Part shown: positions 9,101 through 17,275 of the stretch, in pieces
Layout: every line of letters starts with the position of its first letter
Position numbering within the stretch: the stretch's first letter is position 1
Assembly (NCBI GenBank): GCA_963923455.1
Contig: CAWULT010000018.1
Coordinates: 1-53,252, forward strand
Reading direction: 5' to 3'
DNA length: 53,252 nucleotides
Source: CAWULT01 sp963923455
GTDB lineage: Bacteria; Acidobacteriota; Vicinamibacteria; Vicinamibacterales; UBA2999
The notes under the pieces: generated by a model
The model's input: the letters and a program-made list of their open reading frames with translations, nothing else
Databases searched by the model: none
What the model was told of the DNA's origin: nothing
Program-made: the position numbers and the translations under genes

Positions 9101-9484
9101 GTCCCATCGCAGCTCGGGGAATCGCGACTTGAACCGGGCGTTCCGATGATGGCGGATCGAGAACGTATCGAGGCTGACGGCGTGCCCTCCGGCCGGTACT
9201 GGCCCGAAGGTCAAGGTGTCGTCGACGACCCGGCCGTCCCGTTGCGGGCCCCTCAGCTTCGCCCTGGCGCCGGCCATCGCCGCCCCTCCGTTGTGGAGCG
9301 TGGCCTTGAACGTGAACTCACTCTCGTTGGCGCTGATGCGCGTCACGCGCACCAGGCGATAGCCGCCGATGGCGCGCTGCGTCTTCGACAGCAGCGGGGC
9401 GCTCTGCACGGCGCCGAGCAGCAGCAGCGCGATGGTCGTCAGCGCAACGCTCCGGAGGCGAGAAGTGGATGATGCGATCGTCAT
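6179..9484 (-). CDS. Secreted surface protein with PKD-like repeats and two Calx-beta domains
   Basis: This 1101-residue protein has an N-terminal hydrophobic signal (residues about 12-28), a ~110-residue unique region, and then eight PKD/REJ-like Ig repeats of about 95 residues. Each begins with a version of NTAPVADAGPDQT and carries a DxDGDxLxYxW core. The last ~220 residues form two Calx-beta domains, seen as GVDYAALPGSLTIPAGQ and GVDYVNVGTSVTIPAGA with DDTDFEGTE-type Asp/Glu clusters that bind calcium in this family. No catalytic domain, LPXTG or PEP-CTERM anchor is seen, so it is probably an extracellular adhesion or matrix protein. It is divergent from the pilin operon and followed by a stable hairpin. 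Confidence 0.85.
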   Translation of the reverse strand: MTIASSTSRLRSVALTTIALLLLGAVQSAPLLSKTQRAIGGYRLVRVTRISANESEFTFKATLHNGGAAMAGARAKLRGPQRDGRVVDDTLTFGPVPAGGHAVSLDTFSIRHHRNARFKSRFPELRWDITPEAVTNRAPVANAGPDRTVPGIGTAVTLDGRLSSDPDGDRLNFDWTLLPPAGSAATLTSRTSATPAFTPDVRGRYEIRLVVDDGRLPSPADTAVITVGNTPPVADAGPDCVAQVSRSTTLNGRGSRDDDGDPLSFRWALVARPTGSATTIANPDAPTPSFLADKAGTYTAQLTVSDGAASSTDTVTVTTVNTAPVADAGPDQTARVGTTVTLNGTASTDADGDPLSYRWSVAAAPAGAGATLAGSTSATPSLAIQAPGSYVVQLVVNDGHADSATDAVVISTVNSAPVARAGADQTSPVGRTVTLDGSGSTDVDGNPLTFQWTLVAAPAGSAASLQGPASVAPTFSVDRAGTYRFELVVNDGTAASAPDTVEVTTVNSAPVASAGPDQTVYALQLVTLDGGASTDVDGDTLNYHWALTSAPAGSRAALSDAAAVRPSFTVDRAGTYVTQLIVDDGVLSSAADTVTVTTLNTAPVANAGRDQSVVAGQLVGLADDGSTDINGDPLSYAWAITVRPAGSTAPLLGATSATPTFRADRVGTYVVQLIVNDGAVDSAPDTVTISTSNTAPVADAGIDQPAAAVGLPVTLDGGASSDADGHPLTFRWALIAAPSGSTATLSDGSALGPVFTPDRGGQYVAQLIVSDGFVDSAPDTVVIETVNRAPAANAGADLLANVSSVATLDGRLSADPDGDAVTYAWVLTARPSGSGASLSGAGTATPSFTPDAVGTYTVQLTVSDPSGLSATDTVNVDAVVPATVTVAVVDGRATESPGDTALLTVTRRGSTTLPLTVSYVLGGTAANGVDYAALPGSLTIPAGQASASIVMTAVDDTDFEGTESATITLVNGPGYVVGTPASGSVNIIDNDLPTVTIAATDPDASETGPDEGTFTVSRTGVTSSSLTVSFTVRGSATSGVDYVNVGTSVTIPAGASSATITVTPRADGVVEGAETVDISIGAGAYVVGTPGTATVTIAASN

Positions 9485-9950
9485 TGCAGTTCCTCACGCG
9501 TCGGGGTGAACCGTGTGCGCCCGCGCGATCGCGGCGGACCCGCACGAGGTAGTGCATTGCGCTTGCCCGCTCGCGCGGAATGCGTCGTCGCACGCACGGG
9601 CACGCGACCACGCGCGGTGCCGTGAGTCACGAGCCGGAACACGCATCCGAGGTCTCTGCCTCGGAACGACACAGGTCAGGACGGAATCGTGCTGGAGGCG
9701 CCGTGCATCCCGTTCGCGTCCCTCCAGGCGTGGCCAGGCCGTCACACCGCGTGCAGCCACGGCACGACGGGCGCGCGTCCCGGCGAGGTACCGAACTCGT
9801 CAGTGTCGTGACAGAAGCGTGGCCCGCGGTTCCAGGCTGGAACACCGCATGTTTCGGCCCTCGTGGTGCGCGATGAGCAAGATCCCGCCGCTCAGCAGTT
9901 TGCCGGATCTCCCGAAGATGGAACGCGCCTTGCCCTCAGGTGGGGCAGTC
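9485..9950. other. Divergent intergenic region, PKD gene / pilin operon
   Basis: No supported gene. Open frames across it are GC-rich artefacts without family resemblance. It must carry the divergent promoters. A short inverted pair, ttcca/tggaa, sits around 9830-9843, but no clear sigma-70 or sigma-54 box was found. Confidence 0.5.
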
Positions 9951-10541
9951 ATGTTGCGCGCACGAACGGATTCCGGGTTCTCGCTCGTCGAGGTGCTGGT
10001 CGTGATGGCCGTCATCGGCATCCTGGCCTCGTTCGCCGTTCCGGTGGTGAGCAATACGATCTCCGGCTACCGGCTGCGCAACGAGGCGAAGACGATCTCG
10101 AACCTCGTGGGGCTCGCGAAGATGCGCGCGACGTCGCAGTTCTCCCGGGCGCGCGTCTATGGCGACCTGGGCACGAACCAGTACAGCCTCCAGTTGTGGG
10201 ACAAGACGAACAACCGGTGGGTGACCGAGGGCGTGACCTACACGATGCCATTCGGCGTGCGCTTCGGATTCGGCGTGCTCGACACGCCGCCGCCGAACAC
10301 CCAGCCGGCAATCGCGATGGCGACGCAGTGCACGAACAACGCAGGAGCGGTGATCGGCAACACGAACTGCATCGTCTTCAACTCCCGCGGCATTCCGATC
10401 ACTGCCGCCGGCGCGCCGCTCGGCGGCAATGCCTTCTACATGACCGACAACATCGGTGTCCGGGCGATCACCGTGACGGCCACACCGCTCGTCCGCGAGT
10501 GGTGGTCGCCCGCGCACGCCTCCCTGTGGGTGAGACAGTGA
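9951..10541 (+). CDS. Prepilin-like protein, GspH/FimT family
   Basis: This 196-residue protein begins MLRARTDSGFSLVEVLVVMA, a type III prepilin signal: a short basic leader, cleavage after Gly before Phe, Glu at +5, then a hydrophobic helix with VIGILASFAVP. The globular part follows ISNLVGLAKMRATSQFSRAR as in GspH/FimT minor pseudopilins. The C-terminal half contains two Cys (QCTNNAG and NTNCIVF) that could form a disulphide. The start at 9951 follows caggtgggg. An in-frame ATG at 9918 would give an unusually long leader. It is the first gene of a four-gene coupled pilin operon. Confidence 0.88.
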   Translation: MLRARTDSGFSLVEVLVVMAVIGILASFAVPVVSNTISGYRLRNEAKTISNLVGLAKMRATSQFSRARVYGDLGTNQYSLQLWDKTNNRWVTEGVTYTMPFGVRFGFGVLDTPPPNTQPAIAMATQCTNNAGAVIGNTNCIVFNSRGIPITAAGAPLGGNAFYMTDNIGVRAITVTATPLVREWWSPAHASLWVRQ

Positions 10542-11080
10542 GCACGCAGCGTCACGATCGTTCCGCCGCCCGAGACCGTTGGTTGCCAGCCGGCTTCAGC
10601 CTGCTCGAGACGGTGTTCGCGCTGATGATCCTGCTCGTCGTCGCGGCTGGGGTGCTGCCGATGGGCGTCATGGCCACCAAGACGTCGGAGAACCAGGGGC
10701 ACCTGGTGGCCAGGACCACCGAGTACGCGCAGGACAAGATGGAGCAGCTGATGGCGCTGGCTTACGGCGACAGCATCTCCGACACCCGCGTGTTTCCGAC
10801 CAGCGACACGGGTGGGAGTGGGCTGACGATCGGGGGCAGTTCCGACCCCGCGGCGCCGGTCAACCTCTACGTCGACTACCTCGACATGAACGGCAACCTG
10901 TTCGCGGCCGGCGGAGCTGCTCCCGCGAACTGGTACTACATGCGCGTCTGGCAGGTGTCGCAGCCCCGGGCGAACCTGAAGCAGATCAGCGTGACCGTGA
11001 CGGTCCGGACCTCGGCCCTCGGGGGGCTCGGCTCGGTGCCGAGGTCCACGGTCACCGCGCTCAAGAGCGCTCCGTTTTAG
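10538..11080 (+). CDS. Prepilin-like protein, PilV type
   Basis: A GTG start at 10538 overlaps the upstream stop (GTGA), giving 180 residues: a basic leader, then AGFSLLETVFALMILLVVAAG, a prepilin cleavage site with the conserved Glu in the LLETVFAL form typical of PilV/GspI minor pilins. The segment EYAQDKMEQLMALAYGDS matches the conserved region after the helix in this group. The C-terminal part has beta-rich, Gly-rich sequence and lacks a recognised extra domain. The 4-base overlap suggests translational coupling with the GspH/FimT gene. The predicted role is a minor subunit priming pilus assembly at the inner membrane. Confidence 0.85.
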   Translation: MSTQRHDRSAARDRWLPAGFSLLETVFALMILLVVAAGVLPMGVMATKTSENQGHLVARTTEYAQDKMEQLMALAYGDSISDTRVFPTSDTGGSGLTIGGSSDPAAPVNLYVDYLDMNGNLFAAGGAAPANWYYMRVWQVSQPRANLKQISVTVTVRTSALGGLGSVPRSTVTALKSAPF

Positions 11081-11088
11081 GGACAGGC

Positions 11089-12018
11089 ATGACTGCACAC
11101 GACCAGCATCCCTGCCGCGCCGAAGGCGGCTTCACGCTCGTCGAGCTGATCATCTCGATGGGCATCCTGCTCGTCGTCTCCGCCGCCGTGATGAGCGGCG
11201 TCAGCAACATGTCACAGCTGAGCATGACGATGACCAACCGCAGCGACATGTTCGCGGCGATCCGCAATGCGTCGGCCCTGCTGCAGCAGGAGGTCGGCCA
11301 GGCCGGACGCATCAGCCTGCCCGGCAACGTGACGCTGGCCGGCGCGGCCGGCCCCGGCGTGGCGACCGTCTCCGTCAGCTCGGCGGCCAACATGTTCGTC
11401 GGCGAGTGGATCGACGTAGACACGGGTCAGAATCGCGAGGTCGTGCAGCTGACGGCGGTCAACGCCGGCGGCAACACGATCACCGCGAACTTCGGGCTCG
11501 CCCACGCCAACGGCTCGGGCGTGTCCGTCGCGGGTGGCTTCGCCGCGGGCGTCGTGCCTCCCGCGGTCGCCAACGGGTCCACCGCGTGGGTGCTCAAGAT
11601 CTTCGGCGACATCAACGGCAACGGCAACATGGTCTACGTCGAGTACACGTGCGACATCGCGAACGCGCGGCTGACGCGCAACCAGATGGCCTGGAACGCC
11701 GGCGCCAAGCCGGCGCCGACCGTCGACCAGATTCTCGTCGACGACCTCCAGGCCAATCCGAACAACGAGGCGTGTTTCGTCTACCAGACGCAGACGGTGA
11801 ACGGCACGCCGTTCGTGACCGGCGTCGCCATCACGCTGACGGTGCAGTCGCGCGAGCGGGATCCGAGCACGCGCCAGTTCCAGCGCGAGTCGAAGGCGCT
11901 GCTGAACGTGGCGCCCCGCAACGTGTTCAACGTGTGGCAGATGGCCAGCCTGCAGGTAACCAACCGCGTGCAGCCCACGCCGGCGCAGGTGACGGCGCTC
12001 CTGCCTCCGCTTTCATGA
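11089..12018 (+). CDS. Prepilin-like protein, PilW/GspJ type
   Basis: This 309-residue protein begins with a leader ending EGGFTLVELIISMGILLVVS, a textbook prepilin signal with Glu at +5. After the helix, RNASALLQQEVGQAGRISLP matches the PilW/GspJ pattern (an internal LxxEIRQAG-like segment). The large C-terminal part includes a segment on surface residues (FVGEWIDVDTGQNREVVQL). It starts eight bases after the PilV stop and overlaps the next gene by 4 bases, so the four genes form one transcript. Minor pilins of this type cap the pilus and modulate adhesion. Confidence 0.85.
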   Translation: MTAHDQHPCRAEGGFTLVELIISMGILLVVSAAVMSGVSNMSQLSMTMTNRSDMFAAIRNASALLQQEVGQAGRISLPGNVTLAGAAGPGVATVSVSSAANMFVGEWIDVDTGQNREVVQLTAVNAGGNTITANFGLAHANGSGVSVAGGFAAGVVPPAVANGSTAWVLKIFGDINGNGNMVYVEYTCDIANARLTRNQMAWNAGAKPAPTVDQILVDDLQANPNNEACFVYQTQTVNGTPFVTGVAITLTVQSRERDPSTRQFQRESKALLNVAPRNVFNVWQMASLQVTNRVQPTPAQVTALLPPLS

Positions 12019-13523
12019 CGGTCGAGATGGCTATGCGAACCTCGAGCAGAGAACGACGGTCGTCCGAGTCGGGCGTGGCGCTCGTCCTGGCGCTCTTCAT
12101 GGTGCTCATCGTGTCGGTCCTCGGGGCCTCGATGATCACGGTGGGCCGGGCCGAGACGATGTCGAGCCTGAACTACAAATCGATGTCGCAGGCGCGCTAC
12201 GGCGCCGAGTCGGGCCTGCACAGCGCGCTGAACTACCTCTTGTACACGTACACGGCGCCGACCACCGGCGGCGCCGACTCTCTGGCGAGCTACAACACGA
12301 CGGTGTCGCCGGTGACCTACAACGGCAACCCGGTCGTCCTGTCGAGCGACCCGAACGTCGCCTCGAACTACCCGGTGGAGGCCGTGCGGACGGCCTTCGG
12401 GAACAACTCGTCAGGTCAGCTCGGCATCCAGAACACCGCGGTGACCTATCGGGCCCGCGCGCGCCTGCTGTCGATGAAGCAGTTCAACGACGCCTATTCC
12501 GGGCTGCCGGTGACGCTCCAGACGTGGGAGATCACGGGCCTGGGCGGCCTGGCTGGCGCGGGCAACGCCACCGTCGAGGTCAGCTCGATCATCGAACGGC
12601 AAACGGTGCCGGCCTACCGCTACGCGGCGTTCGCGACCTACAACGGGTGCTCGGCGATCACCTGGGGCGGCAACGCCGGCACCGGCAGCTACGATTCGAC
12701 GGCGGCGCTCGTCGCAGGTGTTCCGGTCGTCGCCAACTCCGGGGGCAACGTCGGCACCAACGGCAACCTCGCCGAGATGGGCAACGCCGTCGTCAACGGC
12801 ACGCTCTCGACCCCGCGTTCGGGTGTCGGCAACTGCACGGCGAACAACGTGACGGCGTTGACCACGACCGGCGGCGCCACGGTCACCGGCGGGCTGGTCC
12901 AGCTGCCGCAGGCGATTCAGATGCCGAACCCGGCGCCGATCAACCCCCTGCCGCCGACGACGGCGATGAACCTGAACAGCTGCCCCGGCGGCGTGCTGTA
13001 CTGCACGGCCGCGGGCAGCAACACCACGATCACCCCGCCGTCAGCCTCGTCCGTTGTGCAGCTCGGAAACGTCACCATCTCGTCGAACACGGTGCTGACG
13101 CTCAATCCAGGCATCTACGAGATCAACAGCTTCAGCATGGCGGGCAACGCGCAGATCGTCGTTGGCGGTGGAGGCCCGGTCATCATCCGCGTGGCGGGCA
13201 CCGGCATCACCGCCGGACAGGACGCGTTCAAGATCGCCGGCAACGGGCTCAGCAACCCGAGCTACGACCCGATGGACTTCCAGGTCGTTTACGGTGGAAC
13301 AGGCAACGTCCGGCTGACCGGAAACGGTGCGTCGGCCGCGACGGTGTACGCGCCCAACGCCGTGGCGTCAATCACCGGCAACGGCACGCTCTACGGGGCG
13401 GTCATCGCCAACACCGTGACCGACATGGGCAATGCGCGCGTCGCCTACGACCGCCGGCTGGAGCAGACGGCGCTGACGAGCGGCAACCCGACGATGACCA
13501 CCTTCTCGTGGAGCAGCTTCTGA
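12015..13523 (+). CDS. PilX-like pilus assembly protein with long beta-rich C-terminus
   Basis: This 502-residue protein starts at the ATGA overlap. Residues ~20-50 (ESGVALVLALFMVLIVSVLG) and the following YGAESGLHSALNYLL match the N-terminal domain of PilX proteins, which have a non-classical prepilin leader. The family is usually about 150-250 residues. Here ~300 extra residues form short Asn/Gly-rich beta repeats (GNVGTNGNLAEMGNAVVNG; VTISSNTVLTLNPGIYEINS; NAVASITGNGTLYGAVIAN), like the solenoid found at the C-terminus of many environmental PilX-like proteins. This end is probably an extracellular beta-helix used for surface binding. A perfect palindrome contains its stop codon. Confidence 0.8.
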   Translation: MTVEMAMRTSSRERRSSESGVALVLALFMVLIVSVLGASMITVGRAETMSSLNYKSMSQARYGAESGLHSALNYLLYTYTAPTTGGADSLASYNTTVSPVTYNGNPVVLSSDPNVASNYPVEAVRTAFGNNSSGQLGIQNTAVTYRARARLLSMKQFNDAYSGLPVTLQTWEITGLGGLAGAGNATVEVSSIIERQTVPAYRYAAFATYNGCSAITWGGNAGTGSYDSTAALVAGVPVVANSGGNVGTNGNLAEMGNAVVNGTLSTPRSGVGNCTANNVTALTTTGGATVTGGLVQLPQAIQMPNPAPINPLPPTTAMNLNSCPGGVLYCTAAGSNTTITPPSASSVVQLGNVTISSNTVLTLNPGIYEINSFSMAGNAQIVVGGGGPVIIRVAGTGITAGQDAFKIAGNGLSNPSYDPMDFQVVYGGTGNVRLTGNGASAATVYAPNAVASITGNGTLYGAVIANTVTDMGNARVAYDRRLEQTALTSGNPTMTTFSWSSF

Positions 13524-13540
13524 TCCGGCTGGATCAGAAG
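13517..13540. terminator. Shared bidirectional hairpin between convergent genes
   Basis: A perfect 10-bp palindromic stem (cttctgatcc / ggatcagaag, loop ggct) contains the stop codons of both convergent genes, the pilX-like gene at 13523 and the barrel gene at 13534. It can form on either transcript. No T-tract flanks it. Confidence 0.55.
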
Positions 13541-14988
13541 CGCCACTCGGTTCCCGCGAAGTAGAACGTGGTGTGCCCCCCGGGCATCGGGCGCACCGCG
13601 CGGACGAATGCCCCCTCGGTGAGCCGCACCACGCCGCCGTCGAACTCGAAGTACTGCTTCCACCGGTAGCGCAGCCGCACCTCGACCTGCCGGCCGATGT
13701 CGGTGCCGGCGGCGCCGGTCGGATCGCTGGCCCCTACCGGACGCCAGCGGTCGCGCGCCTCGGCCAGCCGCAGCCACCGGTGCTGCACCGAGAGCTCGGC
13801 GGCGGGAACGGGCTTTACGAACGCCCAGATCCCGGGGGACCTGAGGTTGGAGCGGCCGTTCAGGCCGTAGATGCCCGTCGGGCCGAACTCGAAGCGGACC
13901 CTCCCGTAGAGCGTGTCGAACGCTCCGCTGCGACCGTCCGTCGGGTCCGCGTCGCCGGTGGCGTAGTCGAAGATCCCGAGCAGCCGCGGGCTGAAGGGCG
14001 CCTTGGGCCATCCGTAACCCGCCTGCGCGTGCTCGAACCAGGCGCGATGCGCCAGCGGACCCACTACGCCCCACTGGGTGGCGGCCTCGACCTCGTACTC
14101 GACGTGCTTGCCGGGGCCGAGCGTGCCGAAGGCCCGGAAGCCCGGCGTCTCGAGCCGCCGTCGCGTCGCGGCAGGGAAGTCCGCCCCATCGTTCAGGTGC
14201 AGGACGTACGCGTCGACGTTGAGCGCCGGCAGCTTCGTCGACGTCGCGTAGACGCCGCCGAAGCGGGCCCGGCCGTAGCGGGAGTCCCGGGCGATGACCG
14301 GATACGTGTAGGCGACCGGCCGGAGGGCGAGGCCCTGCACCGACCATGCCCTCGACGACACACCGGCCACGAGGCCGTCCTGGAGGTACGTCGTGTTGGC
14401 GTAGATCAGTCGCGAGATCATCCGGCCCATGCCGTAGTCACGACTGAAGCGCCCGGCTTCCACCTGCACCGTCAGCTTGCGCGCCCCGAGGTTCCGCCAA
14501 CGGAGGCCCGCCGAGAGCTGGACCATCTGCGTCCCCCAGACGAGCCGGCTGGTGACGGTGGACGCGCTGTCGGTGAAGCCGACCCGGGAGTCCTGCACCT
14601 CGGCGATACCGAACAGGTGCGTCGTGTTCACGCGCAGCTGCGCGCGGGTGCGGTAGGCGAGCATCTCGTCGCCGCCGACCTCGGCCGCGCGGTAGCGGTG
14701 ATCCACTGACTCGTACCGCGTACGCTGCTCTCCGTGCAGGGCCAGCCATGCCGGCAACACGTTCGCCGACGCACGCGCCGTGGCCCGCGCCGGCGCCGGG
14801 GCGGGGCCGCCGCCCTGCGCGGCGAGCCAGTCGACGCGCGGCGTCCACTGCAGGGCCGGGCCAGCCGCCGTGGCTACCGTCGCCGGCCGCTGGGTCTGGC
14901 CGTCCGCGGCCCCTGCGGCGACGGCCGACGCCAGCAACGCCATCGCCACCGGCGCCGCCAACCGGGACAGGACCGGTCGGGCCGGCAT
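13534..14988 (-). CDS. Alginate-export (AlgE)-like outer-membrane beta-barrel
   Basis: This 484-residue protein has a signal peptide (MALLASAVAAGAADGQ) followed by a linker and a barrel region. LHGEQRTRYESVDHRYR and MLAYRTRAQLRVNTTHLFG match the start of the alginate_exp barrel family. It ends TTFYFAGTEWRF, with the aromatic terminal residue recognised by the BAM complex. The family name comes from alginate secretion, but most members outside Pseudomonas are outer-membrane porins of unknown substrate, and no alginate genes are present here. Its ATG immediately follows the stop codon of the TrpB-like gene with no gap, so the two are co-transcribed. Confidence 0.82.
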   Translation of the reverse strand: MPARPVLSRLAAPVAMALLASAVAAGAADGQTQRPATVATAAGPALQWTPRVDWLAAQGGGPAPAPARATARASANVLPAWLALHGEQRTRYESVDHRYRAAEVGGDEMLAYRTRAQLRVNTTHLFGIAEVQDSRVGFTDSASTVTSRLVWGTQMVQLSAGLRWRNLGARKLTVQVEAGRFSRDYGMGRMISRLIYANTTYLQDGLVAGVSSRAWSVQGLALRPVAYTYPVIARDSRYGRARFGGVYATSTKLPALNVDAYVLHLNDGADFPAATRRRLETPGFRAFGTLGPGKHVEYEVEAATQWGVVGPLAHRAWFEHAQAGYGWPKAPFSPRLLGIFDYATGDADPTDGRSGAFDTLYGRVRFEFGPTGIYGLNGRSNLRSPGIWAFVKPVPAAELSVQHRWLRLAEARDRWRPVGASDPTGAAGTDIGRQVEVRLRYRWKQYFEFDGGVVRLTEGAFVRAVRPMPGGHTTFYFAGTEWRF

Positions 14989-16359
14989 CTAGATCTGGCC
15001 TGGAACGCTCGGCAGGCCGGCGAGCGCCATCGCGAGTTCGCTCTCGTCGTAGTCCTGATCGACGAGCTTGCCCGAGAAGTAGTCGGTGTAGGCCTGCATG
15101 TCGAAGTGGCCGTGGCCGCACAAGTTGAACAGGATGGCGCGGCTCGTGCCCTCCTCGCGGCACTTGACGGCTTCGTCGATCGCGCCCTTGACCGCGTGGT
15201 TGGCCTCGGGTGCCGGCACGATGCCCTCGTGCCGCGCGAAGAACACGCCGGCCTCGAAGCACTGCGTCTGGTGGTACGCGCGCGCTTCGATCAGGCCCAG
15301 TTCCTTGACGTGCGACACGAGCGGGGCCATGCCGTGATAGCGCAACCCTCCGGCGTGGAAGCCCGGCGGCATGAAGGTCGAACCCAGGGTGTGCATCTTC
15401 GTCAACGGTGTCATGTGGCCGGTGTCGCCGAAGTCGTACGCGTAGCGGCCGCGGGTCAGGCTGGGGCACGCCGCCGGCTCGACCGCGACCACGCGGACCC
15501 GGCGCCCGCCGCGCAGCTGCGCGCCGAGGAACGGGAATGCGATGCCGGCGAAGTTGGAGCCGCCACCGGTGCAGCCGACCACCACGTCTGGGTAGTCGTT
15601 GGCCAGCTCCAGCTGGGCCATCGCCTCCTGGCCGACCACCGTCTGGTGAAGCAGGACGTGGTTGAGGACCGACCCCAGCGCGTACTTCGTGTCGTCGCGG
15701 CTGGCGGCCACCTCCACGGCCTCGGAGATCGCGATCCCGAGGCTGCCGTTGTTGTCGGGACTCTTGGCCAGCACCGCACGGCCGAAGGCGGTCTCCATCG
15801 AGGGGCTCGGCGTGCACCGCGCGCCGTAGGTCTCCATCAACGCACGGCGGTACGGCTTCTGGTTGTACGACACCCGCACCATGAACACCTGGACCTCGAG
15901 GCCGAACACCGCGCCCGCGAACGCGAGGGACGAGCCCCACTGCCCGGCGCCGGTCTCGGTGGCGATCCGCTGCACGCCCGCTTCCTTGTTGTAGAAGGCC
16001 TGCGCCACCGCGGTGTTGGGCTTGTGACTGCCGGCCGGGCTGACGCCCTCGTACTTGTAGTAGATGCGGGCCGGTGTCTGGAGCGCCCGTTCGAGCCGGC
16101 GCGCCCGGAAGAGGGGCGTCACGCGCCACTGGCGATAGACCTCGCGCACCGGCCCGGGAATCTCGATCTCACGCTCGGTGGACACCTCCTGGCCGATGAG
16201 CGCCATCGGGAAGAGGGGCGCGAGATCGTCGGGGCCGACCGGCTTCAGCGTACCGGGATGCAGCACCGGCGGGGGCGGCGACGGCAGGTCGGCCGCGATG
16301 TTGTACCAGTGCTTCGGGATGCGCGATTCGTCGAGCGTGTACTTGACGCTGTCTGCCAT
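14989..16359 (-). CDS. TrpB-like PLP enzyme (TrpB2 type)
   Basis: This 456-residue protein belongs to the TrpB2 branch of tryptophan synthase beta subunits, which make tryptophan from indole and serine and usually do not pair with TrpA. The PLP lysine is Lys113 in AGSHKPNTAVAQ. The phosphate loop is VGCTGGGSNFAG and the substrate glutamate region is ETGAGQWGSS. Length and the N-terminal extension before the catalytic domain fit TrpB2 rather than TrpB1 (about 400). The start at 16359 is chosen because GGAGG lies six bases upstream; a longer start at 16383 lacks a site. No other trp gene is nearby. Confidence 0.9.
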   Translation of the reverse strand: MADSVKYTLDESRIPKHWYNIAADLPSPPPPVLHPGTLKPVGPDDLAPLFPMALIGQEVSTEREIEIPGPVREVYRQWRVTPLFRARRLERALQTPARIYYKYEGVSPAGSHKPNTAVAQAFYNKEAGVQRIATETGAGQWGSSLAFAGAVFGLEVQVFMVRVSYNQKPYRRALMETYGARCTPSPSMETAFGRAVLAKSPDNNGSLGIAISEAVEVAASRDDTKYALGSVLNHVLLHQTVVGQEAMAQLELANDYPDVVVGCTGGGSNFAGIAFPFLGAQLRGGRRVRVVAVEPAACPSLTRGRYAYDFGDTGHMTPLTKMHTLGSTFMPPGFHAGGLRYHGMAPLVSHVKELGLIEARAYHQTQCFEAGVFFARHEGIVPAPEANHAVKGAIDEAVKCREEGTSRAILFNLCGHGHFDMQAYTDYFSGKLVDQDYDESELAMALAGLPSVPGQI

Positions 16360-16609
16360 GAGGAGCCTCCGGACGCCCGGCATCCGCCGGCGCGCTGCAC
16401 CCCGGCCCGGGCCGGCGGCGCGTGAATCATCCGACGAATACTACCCCCGCTCGTGCCGATGTCGAGCATGGGTGGGCAGCGGCGGCACACGCGGCCGACA
16501 CCGCGGTTACGGGCCGTGCGAGTGGCCCGAGGACGCTCTCCATCCAGGTACCACGTCCATGGGCCGATAGCAGGGGTGCGGAGAACCACCCGGAGGCCAC
16601 CCGAGCGAC

Positions 16610-17275
16610 ATGAATCGGAAGTGCACGGCGTGCGATCTGGTCAACTTCTCGACGAGCGACGCCTGCCGCCGGTGCGGGGCCGATCTGGCCGGCGTGCCGC
16701 CGGCGAACCCGGCCCTGGCCGAGCCTCGGTTCGGCGGCCGCACGCTCGGCCGCTGGCTGGGCTGGACGGCGACGATGGCGGCGACCATTCTGGCGCTCGG
16801 CTACGCGTCGCTGCTCGCCACGTCCGATGGCCTGCCCGCCGAACAGGCGCAGGTCGTGGCCGCGGCCACCGGGGTGCTCGAGCGCGCGGGCTTCGAGCGC
16901 GAGGCGTTTCTGCTGCGCCACGCGGCCAGCTTCCGGAGCACGGACAACTGGTGGAACCGGTATCTCGGCCACCAGACGGCGTACGCGGCCACGAACTTTC
17001 CGTTCGCCGTGATCACGCTCTATCCAGCCTTCTTCCGGTTTCCGGTGGACGACGTCGAACGGGCGATGGTGCTGTTGCACGAGGCGCACCACCTGCGCGG
17101 CGAGGACGAGCCGGCAGCGCTGCAGCGGGTCTGGCTGGAGAAGGGGCGCCTGGGGTGGACGGCGGCCGCCTACGGGCACACCCGCCTCTGGAGGAACACC
17201 CGGGAGTGGACCGCGGCCGGCGTACCCCTGCTGTTCCACTGCGGCAGCGACGGCCGGTCCGACTGTCTCGAGTAG
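16610..17275 (+). CDS. Membrane protein with N-terminal zinc ribbon and HExxH motif
   Basis: This 221-residue protein is of unknown function. Residues 5-22 form a zinc ribbon, C-x2-C-x10-C-x2-C (CTAC ... CRRC), followed by one transmembrane helix at about 50-70. The remaining ~150 residues contain VLLHEAHHLRGEDE, in which His157-Glu158 and His161 satisfy the HExxH zinc-peptidase signature. Further acidic residues nearby (Glu165, Glu167) could complete a site. The fold could not be assigned. Its stop codon directly precedes, in the same frame, a truncated response-regulator fragment. Confidence 0.7.
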   Translation: MNRKCTACDLVNFSTSDACRRCGADLAGVPPANPALAEPRFGGRTLGRWLGWTATMAATILALGYASLLATSDGLPAEQAQVVAAATGVLERAGFEREAFLLRHAASFRSTDNWWNRYLGHQTAYAATNFPFAVITLYPAFFRFPVDDVERAMVLLHEAHHLRGEDEPAALQRVWLEKGRLGWTAAAYGHTRLWRNTREWTAAGVPLLFHCGSDGRSDCLE

